64,000 bases of DNA from Erythrobacter sp. (GCA_019739335.1 CP073261.1:868001-932000), one strand, 5' to 3'; shown: positions 33,096 through 41,692, counted from the stretch's first letter. Program-made: numbers and translations. Notes: a model not told the origin generated them from the sequence alone.

Positions 33096-33120
33096 AACGC
33101 CATGCGCGCAGGAGGTTTCC
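33096..33120 (-). promoter_or_regulatory. candidate EcfG-type promoter
   Basis: On the minus strand GGAAA lies 16 bases before CGTT; the consensus I know is GGAAC-N16/17-CGTT, so one base deviates. The -10 element ends 22 bases before the ATG at 33073, a good distance. Confidence 0.4.
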
Positions 33121-33179
33121 GAAAAGACGTGGAGTGAGGGAAGAAGGGCCGGAAGTTCGCACCCCCGGCCCCCCCTAAA

Positions 33180-33776
33180 TCAGAAGCGGACGCCCAGCCC
33201 CGCCACCACCTGGTCGGTGGTCGCATCGCCAAACGCGCCGTCACCCACGTCGCCATAGGTCGAGCGGCGGTATTCCACGCGGGCTTCGAGCGGTCCGGGC
33301 AATTGCACTTGCAGGCCGCCGCCGAAGCGCAGTCCGTCGGCGTTGTCCTCCAGATCGCCGAGCGAGCCCGACGAAGTGAAGGCGCGGGTATCGAGCGCGG
33401 TGTAGCCGACCTTGCCATAGGCAGAGATGCCGGGAGTAAGCGCCACGCCCGCACGCACGCCTGCGTAATACTGGCCGTCTGCCTCCAGACCGTTGCGTGC
33501 GCCGGCGACAGTGCCGGGAAATTCGGTGTCGCCGCCGCTGGTCGAATATTCGCCTTCGACGCCGACAAAGGCGCTGCCGAGGCTGAGATCGTATCCTGCC
33601 GAAATGCCGTAAACGGCCGAGTCTGCGCTGGCCGTTGCGGTATCGTCGGCCGTGTCGACATCCAGCCCTTCATAGCCCGCGATCGCACCGACATAGAGCC
33701 CGCCGGTCGACTGTGCGAACGCCGGAGTGGCAGCGGTGCCCGCCGCGATCACCGCGAGAGTGAGAAACTTTTTCAT
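33180..33776 (-). CDS. outer-membrane beta-barrel (porin-family) protein
   Basis: A 198-residue protein with a Sec signal (KKFLTLAVIAAGTAATPAFAQ, cleavage near 22). The mature part alternates hydrophobic and polar residues in eight or so strands: GGLYVGAIAGYEGLDV, YGISAGYDLSL, AFVGVEGEYST, YYAGVRAGVALTPGISAYGKVGYT, RFGGGLQVQLPGPLEARVEYRR (landmarks only). It ends in QVVAGLGVRF, with the C-terminal phenylalanine that the Bam machinery recognises. The size fits an eight-stranded OmpA/OmpX-like barrel without periplasmic domain. The ATG follows AAAAGGACGACAAGTC. It stands alone between the small stress-type gene and the GH2 gene. The ligand or role is unknown. Confidence 0.85.
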   Translation of the reverse strand: MKKFLTLAVIAAGTAATPAFAQSTGGLYVGAIAGYEGLDVDTADDTATASADSAVYGISAGYDLSLGSAFVGVEGEYSTSGGDTEFPGTVAGARNGLEADGQYYAGVRAGVALTPGISAYGKVGYTALDTRAFTSSGSLGDLEDNADGLRFGGGLQVQLPGPLEARVEYRRSTYGDVGDGAFGDATTDQVVAGLGVRF

Positions 33777-33889
33777 GACTTGTCGTCCTTTTGCATAAGC
33801 CCCGCGCGCCACATCGAACGGTGCAGCTTGCCGCCCGCTGAACCGGAAGGCGGAATGACGGGCGAATGCGACAGGTCGATTGCTGGGGT

Positions 33890-35755
33890 CTAGTCGGCCA
33901 TGGCAGTGCGGGCGGCATACCACCGGGCGAGCACTTCGAAGGCCAGCTTGCGCTCCCCTTCCGGCCCGATGAGCCCCTTGCGGTTCCAGCCGTCCTGCAC
34001 ACCGGGCAACTGGCGACGCGGGGAGCGGAAGTCCTTCAGGATCCACGGCGACATGCCTGCCAGCGAAGGGATATTCTCCGCCATCGCCAGCGTGGCGCGG
34101 TAGTAATCTGCCTGGTATTCCTCGGTGAACTTGATCGGTTCCGCGCCCGCTTCGGCGTAGAGGCCCGGCATGGCACCCGCGCCGAACTCGGAGAACAGCA
34201 GCGGGCGGTCGGTCGGCATGTCCCAGCCGATGGCGGGCACGGTATCGGGGTGATCGGGTCCGTACCAGCCGTTGTAGGTGTTGACCGCCAGCACATCGAG
34301 CGCTGCCGCCAGCGGATCGGCGAGCACCATCACCTGCCGCCCGTCGCGCTGCTCACGCCCGGTCAGCAGCGCCGCGCTGACCAGCCGGTGCGGATCGAGC
34401 AGGCGTACATCTTCGGCGAGGCGGGTCATGAAGGCATTACGCGCATCGCTGACGGGGGTTTCATTGCCGACGCTCCATACGATCACGCTGGCGCGGTTGC
34501 GATCGCGGCCGATCATTTCGGCCAGCATGATGCGCGCGCGTTCGAGCGTGGCGGGATCGTCGAAAGCGATGCGCCAGTAGACGGGGATTTCGCTCCAGAC
34601 GAGCAGGCCCATCTCGTCCGCCGCGCGCACCACCGCATCGGCATGGGGGTAGTGCGCCAGCCGGACGAAGTTTGCGTTGAGCCCGTCGCGCGCAATCGTC
34701 AGCAGTTCGCGCGCGGCTTCGGGAGTCATGTTGCGGGTAGGGTTCGCGCCCAGTTCCTCTTCGTGCAGGGAGATGCCACGCAGGAACACCGGCTCGCCGT
34801 TGAGGAGGATCTGCGCGCCGTCGACCGCCACGGTGCGCAGGCCGACGCGGTCGGTCCAGACATCTCCCCCTGCGCCTATCGCAACGTGATAGAGGCGCGG
34901 ATTGGCGGGAGACCAGCGCTCCATTCCCGCTGGAGCGGCGACGCTGCCCGCAACACGGCCCGCCGCATCGGCCGTCAGCGCCAGTTCCACGCCAAGGTCG
35001 GGGATCGCAAAGTTCACCCTTGCACCCGCCGCCTGGGGGCCATCGAGCGCCACGTCGAAAGCGATCCGCCCGTCATCGGTCAGCCGCACCCATGCATCAT
35101 CGACATAGGTTGCGGGCACTTCGATCAGCCGCACCGGGCGAGTGATGCCGCCATAGGTTTCCCAATCGGTGACCGGCGGGGGGACATCGAACCCGTCGCG
35201 CTGCGAATCCGCGCCAACCACCAGCCGGTTGCCCACCGCGCGCAGCTTGCCGGTCACTTCGAAGGCGAACGGCGTGAACCCGCCCTCGTGTCGCCCAAGA
35301 TATTCGCCGTTGAGCCAGACTTCGGCGGTGTAATTCACCGCCCCGAAACGCAGGAATTGCCGTGTGCCTTCACCCGGAGCGGCATCGAAGCGGCGCTGGT
35401 ACCAGACCAGCCCCTGATAATGCCGCATCTCCGGCGCGTGGGTCAGCCAGCTTGACGGCAATGTGGCGACCGGGCTGCGGTCCATATCGTATTCGTAGAG
35501 CGCCAGCGGATTGGCGCGGCGCGCGGCATCGACATCGGTATCGTCGTAACGGCGGTGGCCCGTCCCCGCGCCTTCGCCGTGGAAGCCCGCCTGCCCGTCG
35601 CGATAGGGATCGATCGACCAGGTCCATTCGCCCGAAAGATCCTGCGCCGGGCGCAGATCGCCTGCCGCCAGCACCGGCCCATCGGGCAGGACCTGGGCCG
35701 CCAGCCCGCTCGCCTGCAACACCATTGCCGCCAATGCGGCCAGAAACATCCTCAT
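33890..35755 (-). CDS. glycoside hydrolase family 2 enzyme (beta-glucuronidase/galactosidase-like)
   Basis: About 621 residues with a signal peptide (residues 1-20, ending LAA-Q), hence periplasmic or secreted. The sugar-binding jelly-roll is seen in LVWYQRRFDA, FGAVNYTAEVWLNGEYLGRHEGGFTPFAFEV and DWETYGGITRPVRLIEVP. The catalytic barrel has GEPVFLRGISLHEEE, NANFVRLAHYPHAD and SVIVWSVGNETP; Glu432 is the expected acid/base and Glu523 in LLFSEFGAG the nucleophile. The layout matches beta-glucuronidases best. Two further in-frame ATGs exist nearby. It is monocistronic, behind the terminator of the ribosomal operon. Hemicellulose or glucuronide side chains are plausible substrates, in keeping with plant-derived carbon use. 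Confidence 0.87.
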   Translation of the reverse strand: MRMFLAALAAMVLQASGLAAQVLPDGPVLAAGDLRPAQDLSGEWTWSIDPYRDGQAGFHGEGAGTGHRRYDDTDVDAARRANPLALYEYDMDRSPVATLPSSWLTHAPEMRHYQGLVWYQRRFDAAPGEGTRQFLRFGAVNYTAEVWLNGEYLGRHEGGFTPFAFEVTGKLRAVGNRLVVGADSQRDGFDVPPPVTDWETYGGITRPVRLIEVPATYVDDAWVRLTDDGRIAFDVALDGPQAAGARVNFAIPDLGVELALTADAAGRVAGSVAAPAGMERWSPANPRLYHVAIGAGGDVWTDRVGLRTVAVDGAQILLNGEPVFLRGISLHEEELGANPTRNMTPEAARELLTIARDGLNANFVRLAHYPHADAVVRAADEMGLLVWSEIPVYWRIAFDDPATLERARIMLAEMIGRDRNRASVIVWSVGNETPVSDARNAFMTRLAEDVRLLDPHRLVSAALLTGREQRDGRQVMVLADPLAAALDVLAVNTYNGWYGPDHPDTVPAIGWDMPTDRPLLFSEFGAGAMPGLYAEAGAEPIKFTEEYQADYYRATLAMAENIPSLAGMSPWILKDFRSPRRQLPGVQDGWNRKGLIGPEGERKLAFEVLARWYAARTAMAD

Positions 35756-35795
35756 GACGTAGAGGCTATGCGCGCCGGAGACGGCAGGCAAACGA

Positions 35796-35827
35796 AAAGG
35801 GCCGGAGGATTGCTCTCCCGGCCCTTT
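35796..35827 (-). terminator. rho-independent terminator of the rplK-rplA operon
   Basis: AAAGGGCCGG (35796-35805) pairs with CCGGCCCTTT (35818-35827) around a 12-base loop. Read on the minus strand it ends in TTTT. It lies 130 bases after the rplA stop and before the GH2 gene. Confidence 0.75.
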
Positions 35828-35871
35828 CGACAATTTGAACCTCACCCGCCAAACGAACCCGCTTAGGTTCG

Positions 35872-35951
35872 CAAGGCCGACTGGCCGCCCGCAGCGGGGC
35901 CAGCACAGCTGGCCGCCTAGCGAGGACGCTCCGGCGGAGGCCGGAGCGCAA
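35872..35951. repeat. GC-rich palindromic repeat, family B copy 1
   Basis: The segment CGCAAGGCCGACTGGCCGCC, a later CAGCTGGCCGCC and GAGGACGCTCCGGCGGAGGC fold on themselves. The same blocks in the same order occur at 45599-45692 beside tRNA-Trp. It fills the gap after rplA. Confidence 0.55.
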
Positions 35952-35956
35952 GAAAA

Positions 35957-36649
35957 TTACGCCCCTTCTACCTCAGTGAGATCAAGCTTCAGGCCCGGAC
36001 CCATCGAGGAGGTGATCGAGACCTTGCGGACATACTTGCCCTTGGCACCCGCCGGCTTGGACTTCACCACTGCCGAAGTCAGCGCCTTGAAGTTCGCCTT
36101 CAGCGCCGCATCGTCGAAGCTCAGCTTGCCGATGCCGGAGTGGATGATGCCCTGCTTTTCGACGCGGAATTCGACCTGGCCGCTCTTGGCGTCCTTGACG
36201 GCCTGTTCCACGTTGGGGGTGACGGTGCCCAGCTTCGGGTTCGGCATCAGCCCCTTGGGGCCGAGCAGCTTGCCGAGGCGGCCGACCACGCCCATCATGT
36301 CCGGCGTGGCAATCACGCGGTCATAATCGAGGTTGCCGTTCTGCATGTCTTCCATCAGGTCTTCCGCACCGACCTTGTCGGCACCGGCGGCCAGCGCCTT
36401 GTCGGCATTGTCGCCGCGCGCGAACACGGCGACGCGAACGTCCTTGCCGGTGCCCGAGGGCAGGTTGACCATGCCGCGCACCATCTGGTCCGCATGGCGG
36501 GGGTCGACGCCAAGGTTCATGGCGACCTCGACGGTCTCGTCGAACTTGGCCTTGTGCTCGCGCAGCGTGGCGAGAGCTTCGTCAACGGTGTAGAGCTTTT
36601 CAGCGTCGAGCTTGGCGACGAGCTGCTGCTTCTTGGTCTGCTTTGCCAT
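35957..36649 (-). CDS. rplA: 50S ribosomal protein L1
   Basis: A 230-residue L1, normal length. Signature stretches are [81 protein letters not shown] and [14 protein letters not shown]. It binds 23S rRNA at the L1 stalk and in many bacteria represses its own operon by binding the mRNA. It starts four bases after rplK and is co-transcribed with it. A strong terminator follows at 35796. Unusually, nusG and secE, normally directly upstream, are 4 kb away. Confidence 0.98.
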   Translation of the reverse strand: MAKQTKKQQLVAKLDAEKLYTVDEALATLREHKAKFDETVEVAMNLGVDPRHADQMVRGMVNLPSGTGKDVRVAVFARGDNADKALAAGADKVGAEDLMEDMQNGNLDYDRVIATPDMMGVVGRLGKLLGPKGLMPNPKLGTVTPNVEQAVKDAKSGQVEFRVEKQGIIHSGIGKLSFDDAALKANFKALTSAVVKSKPAGAKGKYVRKVSITSSMGPGLKLDLTEVEGA

Positions 36650-36653
36650 CGGT

Positions 36654-37085
36654 TCAGCCCTCCACCACGTCGAGGCCCATCGAACGCGCGGAGCCTTCGA
36701 TGATCTTCATGGCCTGGTCGATATCGTTTGCGTTGAGATCGGCGAACTTGGTTTCAGCGATTTCGCGCACCTGGCTCTGCGTCACCTTGCCGGCGACAGC
36801 CTTGCCCGGCTCTTTCGAACCCGACTTCAGGTTGGCGGCCTTCTTCAGCAGGTAGCTGGCAGGCGGGGTCTTGGTGATGAAAGTGAACGAACGATCGCCG
36901 TAAACGGTGATCTTCGTCGGAATCGGCATGCCCTTTTCCATTTCGCTGGTGGCAGCGTTGAAGGCCTTGCAGAATTCCATGATGTTGACGCCGCGCTGGC
37001 CCAAGGCCGGGCCGATCGGCGGGCTGGGAGTGGCGGAGCCCGCGGGCACCTGAAGGTTGATGTAACCTTCGATTTTCTTGGCCAT
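36654..37085 (-). CDS. rplK: 50S ribosomal protein L11
   Basis: A 143-residue L11. The N-terminus [35 protein letters not shown] is the canonical thiostrepton-loop domain, and [38 protein letters not shown] and [13 protein letters not shown] complete it. GGAGGCC lies directly before the ATG. The protein sits at the GTPase-associated centre of the ribosome. It is first in the L11-L1 pair, with its own upstream region of 230 bases before a divergent arylsulfotransferase-like gene, so it must carry its own promoter rather than reading on from nusG. Confidence 0.98.
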   Translation of the reverse strand: MAKKIEGYINLQVPAGSATPSPPIGPALGQRGVNIMEFCKAFNAATSEMEKGMPIPTKITVYGDRSFTFITKTPPASYLLKKAANLKSGSKEPGKAVAGKVTQSQVREIAETKFADLNANDIDQAMKIIEGSARSMGLDVVEG

Positions 37086-37115
37086 AATGGCCTCCTTTTC
37101 GCACTGTCGCCTGCC

Positions 37116-37145
37116 GTATCCGGCAAGCTCATGTTAAGCGGTCAA
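37116..37145 (-). promoter_or_regulatory. weak candidate promoter of rplK
   Basis: On the minus strand TTGACC (37145-37140) is followed after 18 bases by GGATAC (37121-37116). A hairpin CCGTGGA-CTCGC-TCCACGG (37149-37167) stands just upstream. The -10 box is poor, so this is tentative. Confidence 0.3.
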
Positions 37146-37214
37146 GCGCCGTGGACTCGCTCCACGGCTTCCGCACGGTTTCCGTCACTGTCGTTCGGGA
37201 AGGCGCGCCCATAA

Positions 37215-37232
37215 CCTTTTTGCGCAAAAAGG
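37215..37232. promoter_or_regulatory. 18-base perfect palindrome upstream of rplK
   Basis: CCTTTTTGCGCAAAAAGG is perfectly self-complementary. It lies in the divergent gap between rplK and the arylsulfotransferase-like gene. It could be a binding site or a bidirectional hairpin; no binder is evident. Confidence 0.45.
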
Positions 37233-37315
37233 CAAGCGCGCGGATAGCTCGTCCGCGCCGATTTTGCCCGCCCGCGTTTACCCCGCATTTACCATGACCC
37301 GCTACATGTTTGGGC

Positions 37316-38647
37316 ATGGAAGCGGCGAAGAAACAGTCGAACACGGCCGAAAGGCTCTTCATGCTCTTCGCCACGGTCATGGTGGGCGGATTGCTGGGCA
37401 GCATGGGCGTGCCGCCCTTCCCGCAGATTTCGGCGAGCGCCCGCACCACGATGCAGTTCGTCGGCGGGATGGTGAACTCGCGCCCCGGCATCCTGATCCC
37501 GATCAGCCACGAGGGCACGGGGCTGGTGTCGCGCGATGCGGCGAAATCGCAGCCGGGGCTGACCCTGATCCAGGGCACCATGCCCGGCGGACCGCAGGTG
37601 CGGCTGCTCGACCACGAAGGCAACGAAGTGCACCGCTGGACGGTGGATTTCTTCGCCATCTGGCCCGATGCGGACCAGATCATCCCGGCGCGCCGCATCC
37701 CGGCATCGCAGAACAATTATATCACCCACGGCATGTGGCCGATGCCCGACGGATCGCTGATCGTGAACCTTACCGGGCTGGGCAGCGCCCGGATCGATGC
37801 CTGTTCAAACACCGTGTGGCGCACCCAGCAGCCGTTGCACCACTCGGTAACGGCGGTGGGCAACGACACCTTCTGGATTCCCGGACACATCCTGGCCAGC
37901 GAAACTCCGCAGGAGTATATGCCCGACGGCTGGACCCCGCAGGAAATCGACGACGCGATTCTGACCGATCATTACTATCACGACAGCGTGGTGCTGGTGA
38001 GCGCGGACGGGGACATCCTCCGCGAAATGTCGGTGCTCAAGGCGATCCACGATGCCGGGCTGGAAAGCGCACTCTACCAGTCGCACACCGAAACCATCAC
38101 CGATGCGACGCATATCAACGATATCGAAGTCGTCACGCCCGCGCTCGCAGAGCGGCTGCCGCAGGTGGAAGCGGGCGACCTGCTCGTTTCGCTGCGGGCA
38201 ATGAACATGCTCGCCATTCTCGACAAGGATGATGGCGCGCTCAAATGGCACCAGCAGGGGCCGTGGGTGCGCCAGCACGATCCCGACATCATGCCCGACG
38301 GCACGATCGAACTGTTCAACAACCGCGCCACGATCGTGAACGGCCATACGCCGGGCAGCCAGATCATGCGGCTTGTTCCGGAAACGGGGGAAACCAGCGT
38401 GGTCTTCCCGCGCGGCAGTGCCGACGCGTTCAATTCCGACATCATGGGGATGCACCAGCCGCTGGAGAACGGCAATCGCCTGATCGTGGAATCGCGCGCC
38501 GGCCGCGCCTTCGAAGTGACCCCGGCGGGCGAAGTAGTGTGGGATTACCGCCTGCCGTTCGACGATGAATTCGCCTCCAACTTCTCCTTCGGCATCCGCG
38601 TGCCGAACGACTATTTCACCATGGAGTTTCCGCAATGTTCAAACTGA
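37316..38647 (+). CDS. arylsulfotransferase (ASST)-family propeller protein
   Basis: A 443-residue protein with one N-terminal membrane helix (about 10-32, LFMLFATVMVGGLLGSMGV) and a beta-propeller outside. Repeated blades read VRLLDHEGNEVHRW, THGMWPMPDGSLIVNL, THINDIEVV, LVSLRAMNMLAILDKDDGALKWHQQGPW, QHDPDIMPDGTIELFNN and GMHQPLENGNRLIVESRAGRAFEVTPAGEVVWDYRLP (landmarks). This is the ASST pattern, where histidines at blade edges carry the sulfuryl group; His in THGMW, THIND, QHDPD and MHQPL are candidates. I begin at ATG 37316 rather than TTG 37310. It overlaps the next small gene by 13 bases. Many family members are not true sulfotransferases, so activity is uncertain. Confidence 0.8.
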   Translation: MEAAKKQSNTAERLFMLFATVMVGGLLGSMGVPPFPQISASARTTMQFVGGMVNSRPGILIPISHEGTGLVSRDAAKSQPGLTLIQGTMPGGPQVRLLDHEGNEVHRWTVDFFAIWPDADQIIPARRIPASQNNYITHGMWPMPDGSLIVNLTGLGSARIDACSNTVWRTQQPLHHSVTAVGNDTFWIPGHILASETPQEYMPDGWTPQEIDDAILTDHYYHDSVVLVSADGDILREMSVLKAIHDAGLESALYQSHTETITDATHINDIEVVTPALAERLPQVEAGDLLVSLRAMNMLAILDKDDGALKWHQQGPWVRQHDPDIMPDGTIELFNNRATIVNGHTPGSQIMRLVPETGETSVVFPRGSADAFNSDIMGMHQPLENGNRLIVESRAGRAFEVTPAGEVVWDYRLPFDDEFASNFSFGIRVPNDYFTMEFPQCSN

Positions 38648-38898
38648 TAACCGTGCCCGCCGTGGCTGCCGCCATGCTGCTTGCCGTCACCGCCACGCCC
38701 GCCCACGCCTACATGGGCGCAGGCGCCGGGCTTTCTGCCATCGGCTCGATGCTCAGCTTCCTCGGCGTGATGCTGCTGATGGTGGTGGGCTTCGTGTGGT
38801 TCCCGCTGAAGCGCGCGATCAAACGGATGACGGGCAAGGTCGAAGCCGCTCCGGTTGCGGCCGAAACGCAGACTGCGGACGCCGAAACCAAAGCGTGA
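38635..38898 (+). CDS. small membrane protein of the ASST cassette (1)
   Basis: An 87-residue protein. A probable Sec signal (FKLITVPAVAAAMLLAVTATPAHA) is followed by one Gly/Ser-rich membrane helix (SMLSFLGVMLLMVVGFVWFPL) and a basic/acidic tail (KRAIKRMTGKVEAAP...). It could be a single-pass protein with the tail inside. It overlaps the ASST gene by 13 bases and the following gene by four (GTGA), so it is tightly coupled to both. I do not recognise a family. The tight packing suggests a partner or anchor of the ASST-like protein. Confidence 0.7.
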   Translation: MFKLITVPAVAAAMLLAVTATPAHAYMGAGAGLSAIGSMLSFLGVMLLMVVGFVWFPLKRAIKRMTGKVEAAPVAAETQTADAETKA

Positions 38899-39275
38899 TC
38901 GCCGCCTACATCCTTTCCTGCCTGCTGCTGGTGCTAGCCTTCCAAGGCCTGCACGTATGGCCGCGCACCAAGGCGATGACCCGCGAGTTGCGCGGTGCCT
39001 TTGCCGTGATGACGGACAAGGCCTTGAGCGACGACCATAAGGAAGCGGCGCTGCGCCGCCGCTCGATCGAAGTGCTGGGGCTGACCGTGCGGCTGACGCT
39101 GGTGCTGATCGCAACCTTCGCCGCCGCCGCGCTGCCGGTGGTGCTGGCGCAGTGGGCTGGCTGGTTGACCTGGCAGGATTTCCTGGTCTTCTCGATCCAG
39201 CCACTGGTGGTGGTGGCGACTGTGGCGGCGCTGGCGCTCTGGCCGCTGCTGCAATCCCGCCTCGCCCGGAGCTGA
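38895..39275 (+). CDS. small membrane protein of the ASST cassette (2)
   Basis: A 126-residue protein with three membrane helices: VIAAYILSCLLLVLAFQGL, LTVRLTLVLIATFAAAALPVVLAQ and FLVFSIQPLVVVATVAALALWPLL. Between the first two is a charged cytoplasmic stretch (RTKAMTRELRGAFAVMTDK). It starts at a GTG overlapping the preceding TGA, which short-start searches tend to miss. The sulfotransferase gene begins three bases after its stop. No named family is recognised. Confidence 0.7.
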   Translation: MIAAYILSCLLLVLAFQGLHVWPRTKAMTRELRGAFAVMTDKALSDDHKEAALRRRSIEVLGLTVRLTLVLIATFAAAALPVVLAQWAGWLTWQDFLVFSIQPLVVVATVAALALWPLLQSRLARS

Positions 39276-39278
39276 TCT

Positions 39279-40334
39279 GTGGCCTTGGAAGACTATTCGT
39301 GGGCCGACCGCATGGTCCACCGCCTCGCCTTCGGCGCGCGCGCGCCACAGGCCTTGCTGCGCGAGATGGAGCAGTCGAAATTCGGCGGCGCCATCGCCGC
39401 GCAGCACGTGACCGCGCCGGTCTTCATCACCGCCCTGCCGCGAGCGGGCACCACGCTGGTGCTGGAACTGCTGGCGCAGCATCCGCTGGTGGCAACGCAC
39501 CGTTATCGCGACATGCCTTTCGTGCTGTCGCCGGTTATCTGGCGGCAATTGTCGCGCCGGTTCCAGGTCAAGGCCGATGCCAAGGAACGCAGCCACGGCG
39601 ACGGGATGATGGTCGATGCCGACAGTCCCGAGGCCTTCGAGGAAGTGTTCTGGCTGCGCCATCTGCCGGGTGATTTTTCGGACAGAGGGATTGCAACCCG
39701 CGATGGCTTGCCTGCCGATACTGCCGATGCCCTGCGCGATTACATGCGCGCGCTGGTGCTGGCGCGCGGCGTTCCCGGTGCCCGCTATGTTTCCAAGAAC
39801 AACGCCAATGTCGCCCGCCTGCCCGCGCTGGCCTCGGCCTTCCCTGACGCCCGGATCTTGGTGCCGCTGCGCCATCCGCTCGATCAGGCGCAATCGCTGC
39901 TTCACCAGCACCGCAAGGCATTGGCGAGCCATTCGGCAAGCAGGTTCGCCCGCGCCTACCCGCGCGATATCGGCCACTTCGAATTCGGCGCCGATCATCG
40001 CCCGATCCTGTTTGCCGGGATGGACGCGGTGATTGCCGCACACACGCCCGACAGCATCGAATACTGGCTCGGCTACTGGATCGCCGCGATGCGCCACGTG
40101 GAAGCCTGCGGTCTGGGCGAAGTGCTGGACATGCAGCGGTTTACCTCTGCGCCGGATGGGGTCGCCACCCTGTTCGCGCGTCTCGGCCTTCCCGCTGCAT
40201 CCGAAGTGCCGAGGGCAGCACAGGCGATGGTGGCTCCTATCAAATCCTACGGCGCGCCGGTCGAAAGTAGCTTGGCGCGAGAGGCCATGGCGCTCTACGA
40301 AGACATGCGGAGCAAGCCCGATTGCCTGTTCTGA
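39279..40334 (+). CDS. P-loop sulfotransferase family protein
   Basis: A 351-residue cytoplasmic enzyme. The 5'-phosphosulfate loop is TALPRAGTTLVLELLAQHP (residues about 51-69; the canonical P-K/R-x-G-T-T/S). The 3'-phosphate-binding segment is ARILVPLRHPLDQAQSLLHQH, with the conserved R-x-P and serine. It should transfer sulfate from PAPS to a hydroxyl or amine of an unknown acceptor. The GTG at 39279 lies three bases after the preceding stop. Together with the ASST-like protein and two small membrane proteins it forms a four-gene block of opposite strand to the ribosomal genes around it. Confidence 0.82.
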   Translation: MALEDYSWADRMVHRLAFGARAPQALLREMEQSKFGGAIAAQHVTAPVFITALPRAGTTLVLELLAQHPLVATHRYRDMPFVLSPVIWRQLSRRFQVKADAKERSHGDGMMVDADSPEAFEEVFWLRHLPGDFSDRGIATRDGLPADTADALRDYMRALVLARGVPGARYVSKNNANVARLPALASAFPDARILVPLRHPLDQAQSLLHQHRKALASHSASRFARAYPRDIGHFEFGADHRPILFAGMDAVIAAHTPDSIEYWLGYWIAAMRHVEACGLGEVLDMQRFTSAPDGVATLFARLGLPAASEVPRAAQAMVAPIKSYGAPVESSLAREAMALYEDMRSKPDCLF

Positions 40335-40366
40335 TCCACTGGGCAAAGACAGGACAAAGACGGGCA

Positions 40367-41131
40367 ATGACGGCAGCACCAATCCAACGCGAAAGGCTCA
40401 CCTACTGGCGCTTCGCGCTGCAGGTGCTGAGCGTCGGCCTCGCCTATTACACGATGCAAATGCTGGTGATCTTTCCCGCGATCATCAGTCAGGCGATCAC
40501 CGGCGAACAGCCGCCTCGCGAACTGATCTCGGTCCTCGCCGCCCTCGCCAGCCCGCTATCGGCATTGGCTGCCGTCGGCGTGGCATGGCTGTGGCTGCGC
40601 AGGAGCGGGCGGTTCCGGCAGGCGCTGGGGCTGCTGCCGCTGACGAACTGGCTGCAGACGCTAGGCCTGACACTGCTGGCAACGGGAGGCGTGATCGCGA
40701 TCTTCAGTATTGGCGGGATTGCAATCGAAGCCGCAGGCCTCGCTTCCCCCGATATCCAGCAAGTGCTCGATCTGATAACCGCCAGCCCGGCGCTGTTCAC
40801 GCTGTGGATCGTCGCGGTGGCCTGGCTGGGCGCAGGCCTGGGCGAAGAATTGCTGTTTCGCGGCTTCCTTTTCGACCGATTGTTGCGGCTCCCCGGCGTG
40901 GCCGGAACCATGCCGGCTGCACTAATTGTGCAGGCCGCTGTGTTCGGTCTGGCGCACTTTTATCAAGGAATCGCGGGCGTGCTGATGACCGGCGCGGTGG
41001 GGTTACTGCTCGGGTGGGTACGGTTGCGCGCGGGCGGCGCGATCTGGGCCGCGGTGCTCGCCCACGCGGCGGTGGACACGATCATGCTCAGCCTCGCCTA
41101 TGCGGGCGAACTGGGTGCGATCGGCGGCTGA
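40367..41131 (+). CDS. CPBP-family intramembrane metalloprotease
   Basis: A 254-residue protein with about eight hydrophobic helices. The three metal-site motifs of the CPBP (Rce1-like) family are in order: EELLFRG with Glu160, Glu161 and Arg165; FGLAHFYQG with His197; and HAAVDT with His233. Relatives remove C-terminal peptides from prenylated proteins in eukaryotes, or act in bacteriocin immunity and maturation in bacteria; the bacterial substrate here is unknown. It lies 32 bases after the sulfotransferase and may belong to the same transcript. It is convergent with nusG, with a hairpin between them. Confidence 0.87.
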   Translation: MTAAPIQRERLTYWRFALQVLSVGLAYYTMQMLVIFPAIISQAITGEQPPRELISVLAALASPLSALAAVGVAWLWLRRSGRFRQALGLLPLTNWLQTLGLTLLATGGVIAIFSIGGIAIEAAGLASPDIQQVLDLITASPALFTLWIVAVAWLGAGLGEELLFRGFLFDRLLRLPGVAGTMPAALIVQAAVFGLAHFYQGIAGVLMTGAVGLLLGWVRLRAGGAIWAAVLAHAAVDTIMLSLAYAGELGAIGG

Positions 41132-41134
41132 AAG

Positions 41135-41150
41135 CGCTGGAAGTCCAGCG
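41135..41150. terminator. hairpin between CPBP protease and nusG
   Basis: CGCTGGA (41135-41141) and TCCAGCG (41144-41150) form a 7-base stem in the 21-base gap between the two convergent stops. On the plus strand TCTTAC follows, a weak T-rich end. Confidence 0.4.
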
Positions 41151-41152
41151 TC

Positions 41153-41692
41153 TTACTTGACCAGCTCGACCTGTTCGAAATCGAGTTCCACCGGCGTCGC
41201 GCGGCCGAAGATCGAGACCGAGACCTTGACCTTCGCCTTGTCGAAATCGAGCTCCTCGACCAGCCCGTTGAAGCTGGCGAAGGGGCCTTCGAGCACCTTC
41301 ACCTGATCGCCGATTTCGTAATTGATCGAAATCTCGTGCTTCGGCGCAGACTTGGCCTGCTCGACTCCGCCGAAGTAGCGCGCCGCTTCCTTCTCGGAAA
41401 TCGGCTGCGGCTTGTTGCTCGAACCGAGGAAGCCGGTCACCTTTGGGGTGTTCTTCACGAGGTGATAGACATCGTCGGTCAGGTTCAGCTTGGCCAGCAC
41501 ATAGCCGGGCATGAACTTGCGTTCGGTCTGCACCTTCTTGCCGCGCTTGATCTCGGTCACGGTCTCGGTCGGCACTTCGACCTCTTCCACCCCTTCGGAC
41601 AGGCCGAGGCGCTCGGCTTCGGACAGGATCGCGTCGCGCACCTTGTTCTCGAAACCGGAATAGGCGTGAATGATATACCAGCGGGCGGCCAT
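41153..41692 (-). CDS. nusG: transcription termination/antitermination protein NusG
   Basis: A 179-residue NusG, standard length. The NGN domain starts with ARWYIIHAYSGFENKVRDAI and has KFMPGYVLAKLNLTDDVYHLVKNTPKVTGFLGS. The KOW domain reads YEIGDQVKVLEGPFASFNGLVEELD and ends FGRATPVELDFEQVELVK. It binds RNA polymerase and couples transcription to Rho or the ribosome. It follows secE by 47 bases. In most bacteria rplK would come next; here the next 4 kb downstream carry oppositely oriented genes, so the unit ends after nusG. Confidence 0.98.
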   Translation of the reverse strand: MAARWYIIHAYSGFENKVRDAILSEAERLGLSEGVEEVEVPTETVTEIKRGKKVQTERKFMPGYVLAKLNLTDDVYHLVKNTPKVTGFLGSSNKPQPISEKEAARYFGGVEQAKSAPKHEISINYEIGDQVKVLEGPFASFNGLVEELDFDKAKVKVSVSIFGRATPVELDFEQVELVK

